Assembly: GCA_964556425.1 (NCBI GenBank)
Contig: CAZKWC010000016.1
Span: forward strand, 1 to 50,943
Direction: 5' to 3'
Source of the DNA: JALQUL01 sp964556425
GTDB taxonomy: Bacteria > Pseudomonadota > Gammaproteobacteria > Burkholderiales > Burkholderiaceae_C
DNA length: 50,943 nucleotides
Part shown: positions 36,745-45,191 of the stretch, one piece after another
Layout: each line of letters begins with the position of its first letter
Numbering within the stretch: position 1 is the stretch's first letter
Position numbers and translations under genes: made by a program
The notes under the pieces: model-generated
Databases searched by the model: none
What the model saw: the letters and a program-made list of their open reading frames with translations, nothing else
What the model was told of the DNA's origin: nothing

Positions 36745-37839
36745 GTGGCTAACTTAAATCAAACATCAATGCAATTTTTTCAACCTAAAAAAAGTATAGT
36801 CCTTATTGTTTTTTGTGCATTCGGTTGCATGCATAGTTTTGCAATGGCCGATGCATTATCAGACGTTAAAGTGCTCATTCAAGCCGGTAAATCGCAAGAT
36901 GCACTTAATAAAATCAATCAAGAATTAGCTGCAAAACCTAAAGACCCTCAATTTCGATTCTTAAAAGGTGTTGTGCAAAGTGATATTGGTAGAGTGCAAG
37001 ATGCTATCGTAACGTTTAGCAAATTGACTGAAGATTACCCTCGGTTGCCTGAGCCCTATAATAATTTGGCTAGCCTCTATGCGGCAACAGGACAGTATGA
37101 TAGGGCGAGGGCGTCATTAGAGTCTGCCATTCGCACTAACCCAAGTTATGCGGTTGCCCATGAAAATTTAGGTGATATTTATGCTTTATTAGCAGGCCAA
37201 GCCTACAGCAAGGCACTCCAATTAGATGTGAAGAAAACTCAGGTCCAGCCAAAACTGGTGTTAATTCGAGATATTGTGAATGTTTCTAGTTTGGCACCGG
37301 GTTTAGCACCAGTTTCGGTGGCAACGGTTACACAGCCTGCCCAAACTAATTTAAAACCAGTGCTTACTTCTCAGGCTACCATCGTTGCCTCTGTGACAAA
37401 GCCCTCAAATACACAGGTAGCGATTAATAATAAGCCAAGTCCTGCTATTGCTCCTACACCCCCTGTAGCAGCTGATAATGCTAGTGCTAATGCCTTAGCA
37501 AGCAAACAAGCAGAAGCGGCAGTCTTAGCCTGGGCGAAAGCTTGGTCGAGTCAAGATATTAATGGTTATTTAAATAGTTATACCAAAGAGTATCTGCCTC
37601 CTTCAGGAGGTACTCATAAAGCTTGGGAAGAGGACCGTAAAGCTAAAATTTTGGGTAAAGCTAAAATTTCAGTGTTATTGTCTGCAGTTCAAGTGAGTTT
37701 ATCTGATAACGGTAATACAGCAACTGTTAAGTTTAGACAAAATTATAGTGCTGGGGCCTTGCAAACTTCTACAAGAAAAACACTTTATCTCAATAAAGTG
37801 AATGGTCGCTGGCTAATTACCAGAGAAATTTCTGGTTAA
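36745..37839 (+). CDS. Exported TPR protein with C-terminal NTF2-like domain
   Basis: 364 residues from GTG 36745; an ATG at 36769 is an equally possible start because neither has a clear ribosome site. A signal peptide or anchor (KKSIVLIVFCAFGCMHSFAMA) is followed by tetratricopeptide repeats (about 38-165, PEPYNNLASLYAATGQYDRARASLESAI is diagnostic). Next comes a Pro/Ala/Thr-rich linker (about 180-245), then an NTF2-like fold (about 250-364; LAWAKAWSSQDINGYLNSY, KISVLLSAVQVSLS, VKFRQNYSAG, NGRWLITRE). The last domain is plainly paralogous to the end of the cyclophilin gene at 39296 and more distantly to the YkuD gene at 38046. Likely a periplasmic scaffold of an envelope complex; function is unassigned. 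Confidence 0.8.
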   Translation: MANLNQTSMQFFQPKKSIVLIVFCAFGCMHSFAMADALSDVKVLIQAGKSQDALNKINQELAAKPKDPQFRFLKGVVQSDIGRVQDAIVTFSKLTEDYPRLPEPYNNLASLYAATGQYDRARASLESAIRTNPSYAVAHENLGDIYALLAGQAYSKALQLDVKKTQVQPKLVLIRDIVNVSSLAPGLAPVSVATVTQPAQTNLKPVLTSQATIVASVTKPSNTQVAINNKPSPAIAPTPPVAADNASANALASKQAEAAVLAWAKAWSSQDINGYLNSYTKEYLPPSGGTHKAWEEDRKAKILGKAKISVLLSAVQVSLSDNGNTATVKFRQNYSAGALQTSTRKTLYLNKVNGRWLITREISG

Positions 37840-37848
37840 TTTTGGCAT

Positions 37849-37894
37849 CATCATTTTCAAATTGAAGATAAGTAGTATGTTTTTGAAAATGATG
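37849..37894. repeat. 13-base perfect inverted repeat after the TPR gene
   Basis: CATCATTTTCAAA (37849-37861) and TTTGAAAATGATG (37882-37894), 20 bases apart and starting 9 bases after the stop codon. There is no T run, so it could be a 3' stabilising hairpin or a protein site controlling the next gene (38046). Confidence 0.55.
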
Positions 37895-38045
37895 CAAATG
37901 TTAGGTTTAACCAAAAATGATAAATTCAATGAATAGTGTCTTTGAAAGGGTTCTTGATTTGCTAATAGGATCTTTTACTTATCAAAAACTACAACTCTCA
38001 GGTGAAAAATGGAGCTGAAAAAAGCAAATTCTGAAGTCCAATCTT

Positions 38046-39299
38046 ATGCATAAGTCTAAATCTAAATCTAAATCCAAATACTCTTTGTTGTACAGCTTGT
38101 GCTTGTGCTTGGCTAGTGTGGGACCTATTTTTTATAGTCCTTCACTTTTTGCAGCAAATATCAATTCTCAAGCTATTTCTCAAGATCCTGAAACTCGCCT
38201 AATTGAAGTACAAAAACTCCTCGCTGAGGGTAGATTACAGCAGGCCAAGGAAAAAGCGGAAAGCTTGATCCGCGATGTGCCTAATTTTAGAGCGGCACAC
38301 TTAATTTATGGCGACATTTTAAATATTAGAAATGCCCCTATTACCACAGTGGGTGATGTGCCGGCGACTATTTCACAAAATGCAGTCAATAGTTTGCAAG
38401 GTCTTAGGGCTGAGACTAGGGCTAGGGTAGTGGGTGTTAAATATTTGCCTCCTCCTAATACCGTACCTAGTCAGCTACTACATTTGTCGAGTTTTAGTCG
38501 TCATGCGATTGTGGTTGATGCCTCTAAATCTAGGTTGTATGTTTTTGAAAATGACGGAAAAACAATTAAATTGTTAAATCATTTTTACACCACCATGGGT
38601 AAATTAGGCATTGGCAAGGTAGATGAAGGTGATCAAAAAACGCCTTTAGGCGTTTATTATATTAGTCGAACTATTGCTCAAGATAAACTTCCTACTAAAT
38701 ACGGCCCAGGTTATTATGGATCAGGTGCTTTAACTTTAACCTATCCTAACCCGCTTGACTTGCGCAGAGGTAAAACAGGCAGCGGCATTTGGATTCACGG
38801 AACCCCTCCCACTGAGTTTGCTCGATTTCCAAAGGCCTCTGATGGCTGTGTGGTGCTGGCTAATCCAGACTTTGAGAAAGTTAATAAATTAATTAATCCT
38901 AAAACCACCCCAGTGATTATTACTGAAAATATTAACTGGGTGAGTCCCACTATCTTAGAACCTGAACGTCGTTTATTTGCTGATACGGTACAGTTGTGGT
39001 TGGCTGCTAAATCTTCAAATCAGTTAGATAAGTTAACTTGGTTTTACGATAATAATTTTTATAATGGAAAAAACTTATCTGATTGGAAAATTGCCCTAAG
39101 AGACGATCAGGCTAAATTACAGGGAAAAGCTAGTACTGTTTCTGACTTATCTTTTGTCAGATGGCAAGACAAAGATGACATAATGGTGTTAACATATAAC
39201 GAAAATTCAAGTTTTAGGAAGACGTCAGTCACGAAACGGATATATTGGATAAGAGTTGCATCTCAGTGGAAAATATTTTATGAAGGGGTAATCGGGTGA
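38046..39299 (+). CDS. YkuD-domain peptidoglycan enzyme with TPR-like N-terminus and NTF2-like C-terminus (Csd6-like)
   Basis: 417 residues. A short KS-repeat n-region leads a signal peptide (to about 37). Residues 48-95 are a TPR-like helix pair (LIEVQKLLAEGRLQQAKEKAESLI). The YkuD catalytic domain (about 150-295) holds His251 (WIHGTPP) and Cys268 (SDGCVVL). The usual Arg after the Cys motif of L,D-transpeptidases is Val here, as in YafK/Csd6-like members. Residues about 305-417 form the NTF2-like domain. This three-part layout matches Helicobacter pylori Csd6, an L,D-carboxypeptidase needed for helical shape; transpeptidase activity cannot be excluded. The next gene overlaps its stop by 4 bases (GTGA). 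Bactofilin genes follow 3.4 kb downstream. Confidence 0.85.
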   Translation: MHKSKSKSKSKYSLLYSLCLCLASVGPIFYSPSLFAANINSQAISQDPETRLIEVQKLLAEGRLQQAKEKAESLIRDVPNFRAAHLIYGDILNIRNAPITTVGDVPATISQNAVNSLQGLRAETRARVVGVKYLPPPNTVPSQLLHLSSFSRHAIVVDASKSRLYVFENDGKTIKLLNHFYTTMGKLGIGKVDEGDQKTPLGVYYISRTIAQDKLPTKYGPGYYGSGALTLTYPNPLDLRRGKTGSGIWIHGTPPTEFARFPKASDGCVVLANPDFEKVNKLINPKTTPVIITENINWVSPTILEPERRLFADTVQLWLAAKSSNQLDKLTWFYDNNFYNGKNLSDWKIALRDDQAKLQGKASTVSDLSFVRWQDKDDIMVLTYNENSSFRKTSVTKRIYWIRVASQWKIFYEGVIG

Positions 39300-40534
39300 T
39301 TTTCATCAAATTAACAAATCTTATATGCAGACAAACTTTAATCGTTTTAAAGTCTATTAAGGTTCATTTTTATATTTTATGTTTGTTAGTTGTAGGTGTA
39401 CAGACAGTAGCCACTGCAGAACCATCCCGAGCTAAATTAAAAATTGCTACCAGTTTGGGCGATATGGTTTTTGAACTTTATCCCGAGCAAGCTCCTCAAA
39501 CCATTCAACACTTTTTGCTTAATGCGAATCAAGGAATTTATGACGGCACTATTTTTCATAAGGTAGTTCCTGATTTTGTGGTCCAAGGTGGCGGTTTTGA
39601 TGTCAACTTCAGAGAGCGCCCTGTCATGAAACAATTAGTTCATGAAGGGCAAGACACGATTGGCAAAGGAACTTTGCGTAACAAATATGGGGTTATTTCA
39701 CTTGCTCGTGGGGCCGACAGAGACTCGGCAGGATTAGAGTTTTTTATTAATGTGGCCGACAACACCGATCTTGACCCCGTTGTCATACCGCCCGGAGATC
39801 CAGTTGCTAGTTTTGAATACAACGGTAATACTTTTAAAAATATTCCTCGTAAAGAACTTTTAAATGCAAGGCAACTATGGGGGTTTACACCTTTTGGGTC
39901 TATTATTTCGGGTCAAACAGTGCTTGAAAAAATTAGAAAAACCAACACAGGGGCATTAGGTCCATTTTCAAGTTCTGTCCCTATTGTTCCTGTCGTTATA
40001 CAGTCTGTCCGCCTTACTTTTAATCCCAATAATGCTTTTGCGATCGTTCCAATTGTTAGTCCAGTGGTGAGCAATACTAATACAGCGATATCTTCTACTA
40101 CACAGGTCATCGCCAATCCATTGAATAATTCGAATAATTCAGCTTCTTCTAACCCCACTAGTGCTCAGTCTAATAATGCTGCTAGCACTTCAACAGAAGC
40201 ACTTAGCTCAGAAGTTTTGGTGAGCCTTGAAAAATGGGCAGAGGCATGGCGTACAAAAAATGTAGATGCTTATTTAGCTTGCTACGATAGCAATTTTAAA
40301 ACCGCTAAATTTAAAACTCACGACGAGTGGGCAAGCTATCGCAAAGATAGGATTACTGAAAAGTCAAAAATTAGTGTGAAAATTGTGAACCCACAAATTA
40401 AATTAACAGGTAATAAGGCTGAAATCAAATTTGTTCAGCAGTACAGCGCTGACGCAATTAGTAGCAATAGTGTTAAATTGATTCAAATGGAAAAAATCAA
40501 CAATAAATGGTGGATTACGAAAGAGGATTCTTAA
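39296..40534 (+). CDS. Exported cyclophilin-type peptidyl-prolyl isomerase with C-terminal NTF2-like domain
   Basis: 412 residues from GTG 39296 (AAGGGG about 7 bases upstream), overlapping the YkuD gene by 4 bases, so translation is coupled. An N-terminal hydrophobic segment (FYILCLLVVGVQTVATAE) serves as signal peptide. The cyclophilin domain spans about 47-240: LGDMVFELYPEQAPQTIQHF, YDGTIFHKVVPDFVVQGGG and GVISLAR, with a substituted LEFFINVADN in place of the usual SQFFI. A Ser/Asn/Thr-rich linker (250-300) leads to an NTF2-like domain (about 303-412, LEKWAEAWRTKNVDAYLACY, KISVKIVNPQIKL, IKFVQQYSAD, NNKWWITKE). It probably folds or tunes envelope partners in the periplasm, most simply those made by the same operon. 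Confidence 0.87.
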   Translation: MIFIKLTNLICRQTLIVLKSIKVHFYILCLLVVGVQTVATAEPSRAKLKIATSLGDMVFELYPEQAPQTIQHFLLNANQGIYDGTIFHKVVPDFVVQGGGFDVNFRERPVMKQLVHEGQDTIGKGTLRNKYGVISLARGADRDSAGLEFFINVADNTDLDPVVIPPGDPVASFEYNGNTFKNIPRKELLNARQLWGFTPFGSIISGQTVLEKIRKTNTGALGPFSSSVPIVPVVIQSVRLTFNPNNAFAIVPIVSPVVSNTNTAISSTTQVIANPLNNSNNSASSNPTSAQSNNAASTSTEALSSEVLVSLEKWAEAWRTKNVDAYLACYDSNFKTAKFKTHDEWASYRKDRITEKSKISVKIVNPQIKLTGNKAEIKFVQQYSADAISSNSVKLIQMEKINNKWWITKEDS

Positions 40535-40673
40535 AGTTCTTGCCACACAACTCAACTGTAGGTTGATATAGTACAGATTAGAACCAAAAATGAATTGGAT
40601 TTCGTTTACTCATAGCTATTACTATGAGTAAAATTTAACACAATAGGCCATAAAATACTGTGCCGTGATGGTA

Positions 40674-40724
40674 GTTAAGAGTTTTCTTTCTAATCCTTAA
40701 GTTGGATTAAAAATAGCTCTTAAC
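40674..40724. terminator. Nested hairpin between convergent genes, possible bidirectional terminator
   Basis: Outer arms GTTAAGAG/CTCTTAAC (40674-40681, 40717-40724) enclose an inner TAATCC-TTAAGTT-GGATTA hairpin (40691-40709). It lies between the cyclophilin stop and the stop of the reverse-strand dehydrogenase. The stem is weak and T runs are short. Confidence 0.45.
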
Positions 40725-40742
40725 ACTGGGTGCACAACTTAC

Positions 40743-41894
40743 TTATTGAGAGTAATTGTGGCTAGCTTGGGAAAGCATTTCATGATAATCATGTGCAGAT
40801 GCGATTCTTGGGTTGGTTTTATGGCAGTGGTCGGCCAAAGCACCAGTAATAATATTTTCAAAATCAGTGGTTTTGACGCCCATTTCACTTAAACCAGAGG
40901 GAAGTCCTAGTCTTTGATTCATTTCTACAATGGCGGGGCCCACATCGCTGCCCGATTGCAGTCCCATGGCTTGAGCCATACGATTTAATCGATTTTCCTT
41001 TTTTACACTAGCAGAATCTGAGTTAAAGGCAATTACCGCAGGTAAAAATACTGCATTTAAAGTGCCATGGTGTAGTCTTGGATTAATTCCACCCAAACTA
41101 TGACTTAAAGAATGAACACAGCCTAAACCTTTTTGAAATGCTAAAGCGCCTTGCATACTAGCACTCATCATTTGTAATCTAGCATCTAAATCTGCTCCAT
41201 TGTGAGTGGCTTTAATGATGTTTTCCCAAGCCCTTCTAAGGCCATCAAGAGCAATACCATCTGCCGGTGGATTAAATGGCGCTGCCATAAACGTTTCCAT
41301 ACAATGTGCTATTGCATCCATGCCAGTGGCTGCTGTTAATAAAGGAGGGAGACCTAAAGTTAAGTCAGGGTCACAAATGGCGACTTTGGGTAAAATATTC
41401 CAGCTATGAAAGCCCACTTTTCTGCCATCATCTAAAATCAAAATGGCTCCTCTAGCAACTTCACTGCCTGTGCCGGCGGTAGTAGGAATGGCGACAATTG
41501 GGGGAACCGACTGAGTAATTAAACCCGAACCACCCTCAATAGTGGCATAGGTTTTTAAAGGACCAGGGTGTGATACTGCAATTGCCACACCTTTTGCGCA
41601 ATCAATAGATGAACCACCTCCGAGCGCAATAATTCCGTCGCATTGATTCAATTGATATACTTGGCAAGCCGCCCTGACAGCAGACTCAGTAGGATTAGAG
41701 GGGGTCTGATCAAATACTGTTACCGCTAGGTCTTTGATTTGAAAGAGTGCTTTGTCTAGAATGCCTGCATTTTTGATGCCAGCATCTGTCACTAATAGTG
41801 GTTTTTGAATACCTAGTTTTTGACATTCAGTTGCGAGTTGATTTAATGCGCCCGATTCAATGATAATAGAAGTCAGATATAAAATAGTTGACAT
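40743..41894 (-). CDS. Iron-containing (group III) alcohol dehydrogenase
   Basis: 383 residues from ATG 41894 (MSTILYLTSIIIESGALNQL), the usual length for the family; a longer frame reaching 41933 would overlap the divergent gene and has no ribosome site. NAD-binding GGGSSIDCAKGVA and TTAGTGSEVARGAIL, and metal ligands in GMDAIAHCMETF and VHSLSHSLGGI...LHHG, are all present. It oxidises or reduces an alcohol/aldehyde pair with NAD(P); the substrate is not predictable. It interrupts, on the opposite strand, what otherwise looks like one envelope locus, and shows no link to it. Confidence 0.92.
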   Translation of the reverse strand: MSTILYLTSIIIESGALNQLATECQKLGIQKPLLVTDAGIKNAGILDKALFQIKDLAVTVFDQTPSNPTESAVRAACQVYQLNQCDGIIALGGGSSIDCAKGVAIAVSHPGPLKTYATIEGGSGLITQSVPPIVAIPTTAGTGSEVARGAILILDDGRKVGFHSWNILPKVAICDPDLTLGLPPLLTAATGMDAIAHCMETFMAAPFNPPADGIALDGLRRAWENIIKATHNGADLDARLQMMSASMQGALAFQKGLGCVHSLSHSLGGINPRLHHGTLNAVFLPAVIAFNSDSASVKKENRLNRMAQAMGLQSGSDVGPAIVEMNQRLGLPSGLSEMGVKTTDFENIITGALADHCHKTNPRIASAHDYHEMLSQASHNYSQ

Positions 41895-41917
41895 ATTAAA
41901 ACTTAGCCTTATAAAAA

Positions 41918-42229
41918 ATGCAAAAAAAACCACAAGATGATTACTTTACACGTTCTATTGTAGGAAACAACCTACAGGCTCGCTTAGGTGTCTCAAGCGG
42001 GATACGAGGCTTAAGAGGAGCAAGGCAGATGCGTCAAATTAAGTTATCTCGTCATGCTTGGCTTAAAGATCCGGATCGTGTGAAACTAGCTAGAAATTTA
42101 AACCTACCTTCTAGCTTCACTAGTTTTGAAGATAAAGTGGCACAAGAAACGAATCCACAATATATGCATTGGGTATTGGCAGGGGCAATAGGTTTAGTTT
42201 TAATAGGGCTTGGTTGGTGGTTTTTGTAA
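41918..42229 (+). CDS. Small tail-anchored membrane protein of unknown function
   Basis: 103 residues, not recognised. A basic, soluble N-terminal ~75 residues (LRGARQMRQIKLSRHAWLKD) precedes one C-terminal membrane helix (HWVLAGAIGLVLIGLGWWFL) ending at the last residue, giving a tail-anchored topology with the basic part in the cytoplasm. The ATG has no good Shine-Dalgarno sequence. Start codons of this gene and the dehydrogenase are 23 bases apart and divergent. Being upstream of three bactofilins, it could be a membrane adaptor, but that is speculation. Confidence 0.65.
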   Translation: MQKKPQDDYFTRSIVGNNLQARLGVSSGIRGLRGARQMRQIKLSRHAWLKDPDRVKLARNLNLPSSFTSFEDKVAQETNPQYMHWVLAGAIGLVLIGLGWWFL

Positions 42230-42651
42230 AATTACCGTTAATGAATGGCTCAAAATCGATAGTAGAAACGAATAATTAAAGCTATATGGAGCCAAAAACC
42301 TCTGCATCTAGTATTAAAACTTCATTTTTACCCTGTTTTTTATTGAGTTATTCAGCTTCACTGTTGTCCATAATGATGAATTGGGTGCTTGTAAAGCCAC
42401 TCAATCAACCAAGCTCGTATAATAAAAGTTATTCGGTTGCTGGTTTTTTCCATTTTAATTGAAATTGTAGTGCTGATTAAAACGGTCTAGTTTGCAGAGT
42501 TTTAAGTTAAAAGTGTGTTTGTCGGGTGAAAGTTGGAGTCCTCGGGCCCTTTAAGTAACGCTTTGAAATTTGCTAAAGCTTTAACCAATAGTCGATAAAA
42601 GTGTTGATGCTAGATTTGCATCTGGATGAAACAAAATAAGGAAATGTTGAA
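42230..42651. other. 422-base leader before the first bactofilin
   Basis: No gene was recognised. A TATAAT occurs at 42418-42423 without a good -35. A small GATGC-TAGATTT-GCATC hairpin lies just before the start region (about 42605-42621). A long untranslated leader is possible. Confidence 0.4.
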
Positions 42652-43074
42652 TTGAGTAATGCTACACAAGAAGATGTATTACACATCGATCCAGTTCGTA
42701 TGAATTTGGTAAACCGTATTGCTTCAGGATCGATTGCCCAAGGTAATTTAGCATTTGCGGGAGGCCTTTTATTACAGGGTCAGTGGGTAGGCAATGGAAT
42801 GGTGAAGGGCTCGCTAGTAGTCTGGCATGACGCCTTATTAACAGGGCATTTTAAAATTGAAGGTGATTTATACGTTTTTGGTCAATTAGGTGAAAGAAGT
42901 GCTGGCTCGATTGAAACCGTCATCGAGTGTGGTGGCACCACTTATATGGCGAGTACTGCCCAGTCTTCGGCCAAAATTTTAACGGTTCATTTAAAACTTT
43001 ATGATGGAGCCAATATTGGTGGCGTCATCAAAACAATGAAGGGCGCCGTTTCACGTAAGCATTTTAGGGCTTAG
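42652..43074 (+). CDS. Bactofilin-family protein (1 of 3)
   Basis: 140 residues from a TTG start with AAGGA 9 bases upstream; the nearby ATG at 42644 hits a stop after three codons. A short N-terminal tail precedes a beta-helical core (about 22-130) built from repeating beta-rungs: IASGSIAQGNLAFAGGLLLQGQWVGNGMVKGSLVVW and ALLTGHFKIEGDLYVFGQLG. The hydrophobic/Gly periodicity is that of the polymer-forming bactofilin domain (DUF583). The core is divergent from classical CcmA/BacA, so it may be a specialised paralogue. Bactofilins polymerise without nucleotide and recruit peptidoglycan enzymes or polar machinery to the membrane. Confidence 0.75.
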   Translation: MSNATQEDVLHIDPVRMNLVNRIASGSIAQGNLAFAGGLLLQGQWVGNGMVKGSLVVWHDALLTGHFKIEGDLYVFGQLGERSAGSIETVIECGGTTYMASTAQSSAKILTVHLKLYDGANIGGVIKTMKGAVSRKHFRA

Positions 43075-43714
43075 TTGAAAGTCAAAAATGAGTCTGAGGC
43101 CAAGTACTTAGTAACAAAGTTATTCCATTTCAAATTGACTAAAGAATTGATTTTCCTGAAAAAATTTTATTGTGTTCTTAGCAAATGGGTCGTACCTGAA
43201 GGGCGGCTTAAGTTTGTACACAAATGGAACTGTTTTTAACAATCAAACAGAAAAATATTCTTGTTCGTTCTAAAACTTTATTTTTATTTGATAATTTTTA
43301 CTGTTTTACTCTACTTTACAAATTAATTTCGCTATGATATTGAAATGATAGGTAATTACAAATTATTGTGTAAAAATGTTAATTTTTGAGGTGTTCATTA
43401 CAGATGAGCACTTGTTCACACAATTGGTTTAAATTTTTGAATCATTTTTAGTCATATTACTGAGTGAATTATTGCTTTAAGGCAGATGTAGCAAAACTCT
43501 TAGTCAGATGCGTGGTAATAGCGAGTTAGTTCAATTTTTTTGTTTTTCACTTATAGCATCGGCTACGTGTCAGCCAATAGAGTCGAACAGCTAGTTTTAA
43601 TTCCAAACATGTTTGAATGTCTTGGGTTGAGCTGCACACTCCTTAACTTATTGATTAAAAATCAGTAAAATACCATTTAAAACCTAGTTATTAAGATAGA
43701 GAGGAATTGAATTT
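43075..43714. other. 640-base A+T-rich region between bactofilin genes
   Basis: No open frame with coding character, tRNA or clear terminator was seen. There is an imperfect GTGTTCAT...ATGAGCAC inverted repeat near 43391-43410. The length suggests the second bactofilin has its own promoter and perhaps a regulatory RNA, but nothing specific was identified. Confidence 0.4.
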
Positions 43715-44281
43715 ATGGATAGAGATGATGTTTTATCTCCACAAATACCTGAGTGGCTCAGTAACGATAGAAAAACCGAACTCAATCTTAATGAAACTGG
43801 TTCAGTTCTTCTCGGTAATGCCATGCCTCCCATGGGCAATATTCCCCTATTAACTGACGAAATTGTTTTACCAATTCAACCACCCAAAAACAAGGAGCTC
43901 GGTATTTTTGCTAGCCCCGAGAATATTAATACGGGTTTGGTTACCGTTAGTTCAATAGATAGTGGTTGGTTTTTTAAAGGGACCGCTTTAATTTCTGGGG
44001 GTTGTACGATTGCAGGTCAATTTGATGGTGCAATTGAAGAAGTATTTGGTAGTTCTGCTTCAGTTATCATTACCGAAACTGGCAATGTTAACGCTGATAT
44101 TACGGCTAGTTCTGTTTCTATTATGGGAACATACAGTGGAAATTTAGACGCTAGCGGTGGAAAAGTAGAGTTGCATTCTGGCTCAGTAATTGCAGGCCAT
44201 GTGAAGTATGGACAATTACAGGTAAATGGTGCAGATTTAAATGCCACACTTGAGCGTGTTTCTTCGCGTCATGCTAAATAA
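43715..44281 (+). CDS. Bactofilin-family protein (2 of 3) with extended N-terminus
   Basis: 188 residues; GAGAGG lies about 10 bases before the ATG. The first ~75 residues are polar, Pro-rich and probably disordered (MPPMGNIPLLTDEIVLPIQPP). The core (about 78-180) is a bactofilin beta-helix: SGWFFKGTALISGGCTIAGQFDGAIE, VIITETGNVNADITASSVSIMGTYSGNLDASGGKVELHSGSVIAGHV. The regular G-N-x-hydrophobic rungs are clear. It lies 22 bases ahead of the single-pass membrane protein gene, so the two are probably cotranscribed. Likely a polymerising scaffold at the inner membrane. Confidence 0.85.
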   Translation: MDRDDVLSPQIPEWLSNDRKTELNLNETGSVLLGNAMPPMGNIPLLTDEIVLPIQPPKNKELGIFASPENINTGLVTVSSIDSGWFFKGTALISGGCTIAGQFDGAIEEVFGSSASVIITETGNVNADITASSVSIMGTYSGNLDASGGKVELHSGSVIAGHVKYGQLQVNGADLNATLERVSSRHAK

Positions 44282-44303
44282 AATTCATATTTAAAGTGAC
44301 AGG

Positions 44304-44966
44304 ATGATAGAAAGTTCAAATCCCAAGCAATTACTTAGTGCAGAGCAACTTCGTCAAAAAGCGATTCGACAGGCCGATGTACGTGGTCGAAAACTTGCTT
44401 TTAGGAGAATGCTATGGCGGTATTTTACTTGGATTTCTTGGTCATGGATATTGCCAAGTATTGGAAGCTTAACGCTTGTTTTGGTAATGGTTTTAATGCT
44501 TTGGCAAGGTCCCAAAGTAGCATATGCCAGTTTTTTAAACTGGATAGGTTTTGCTACACCTACTGTTATTTCCTATGAAACAAAAAAACCAAACCCTATT
44601 CCTGCCGACTCCAAAGAGATAAAAATATTATCGACCGATACTTCTCTAAGTGATTTTTCTATCCAGCTATTAAAACAAGAACAGTTGGAAGAGGAATTAA
44701 GTCAAGCGCAAGAGGCAAAACTGAACCAAAATCAAAACGATAACAACATTATTCCTGCTAGCTTGAGGCCTGAAACACCTAAGAATTTAAATCAACAGTC
44801 TTTTAAATCGAATGAATCTAATAAAGTAAATAAAGTCGATGTACCACGCCAGAAGTTAGACAATTCTCATAATGGTGCTAAGTCTTCAACCCCTGTAAAA
44901 AACAAAGAAATAAAAAACAACAAAAATGTGAAAGATGCTTCAACTGTGAAGGATAAAAATAAATAG
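44304..44966 (+). CDS. Single-pass inner-membrane protein with Asn/Lys-rich tail
   Basis: 220 residues, not recognised. A basic cytoplasmic head (about 1-45, RQKAIRQADVRGRKLAFRRMLWR) precedes one membrane helix (about 47-70, SWILPSIGSLTLVLVMVLMLW). A tail of ~140 residues follows, predicted periplasmic by the positive-inside rule. The tail starts as a helix (LLKQEQLEEELSQAQEAKLNQ) and becomes low-complexity Asn/Lys/Ser. It sits between bactofilins 2 and 3, so it may tether the scaffold to the membrane or link it to periplasmic partners, as Csd7 does with CcmA in Helicobacter. No homology to Csd7 is visible, so that role is only inferred from topology and position. Confidence 0.7.
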   Translation: MIESSNPKQLLSAEQLRQKAIRQADVRGRKLAFRRMLWRYFTWISWSWILPSIGSLTLVLVMVLMLWQGPKVAYASFLNWIGFATPTVISYETKKPNPIPADSKEIKILSTDTSLSDFSIQLLKQEQLEEELSQAQEAKLNQNQNDNNIIPASLRPETPKNLNQQSFKSNESNKVNKVDVPRQKLDNSHNGAKSSTPVKNKEIKNNKNVKDASTVKDKNK

Positions 44967-45191
44967 TGGAGTAGCCTAGTCTAAGGATTTTTTTAATAAA
45001 CACCAAGCGATGAAAATATTTGTTTTTTTATTCACTTATTAGCAAGGAAAAAAATCAAAAACTTAGTATTTTTAAAGTCAAAAGCCAAAATAATGACTTT
45101 AAAAGTATCAAGGCAATTTTAAAAGCTTGTTATTAAGACTTTAAAAAGAAGTAAAAATTTTCTAGCTTAATTCGATTATCAAGGAGTTATT

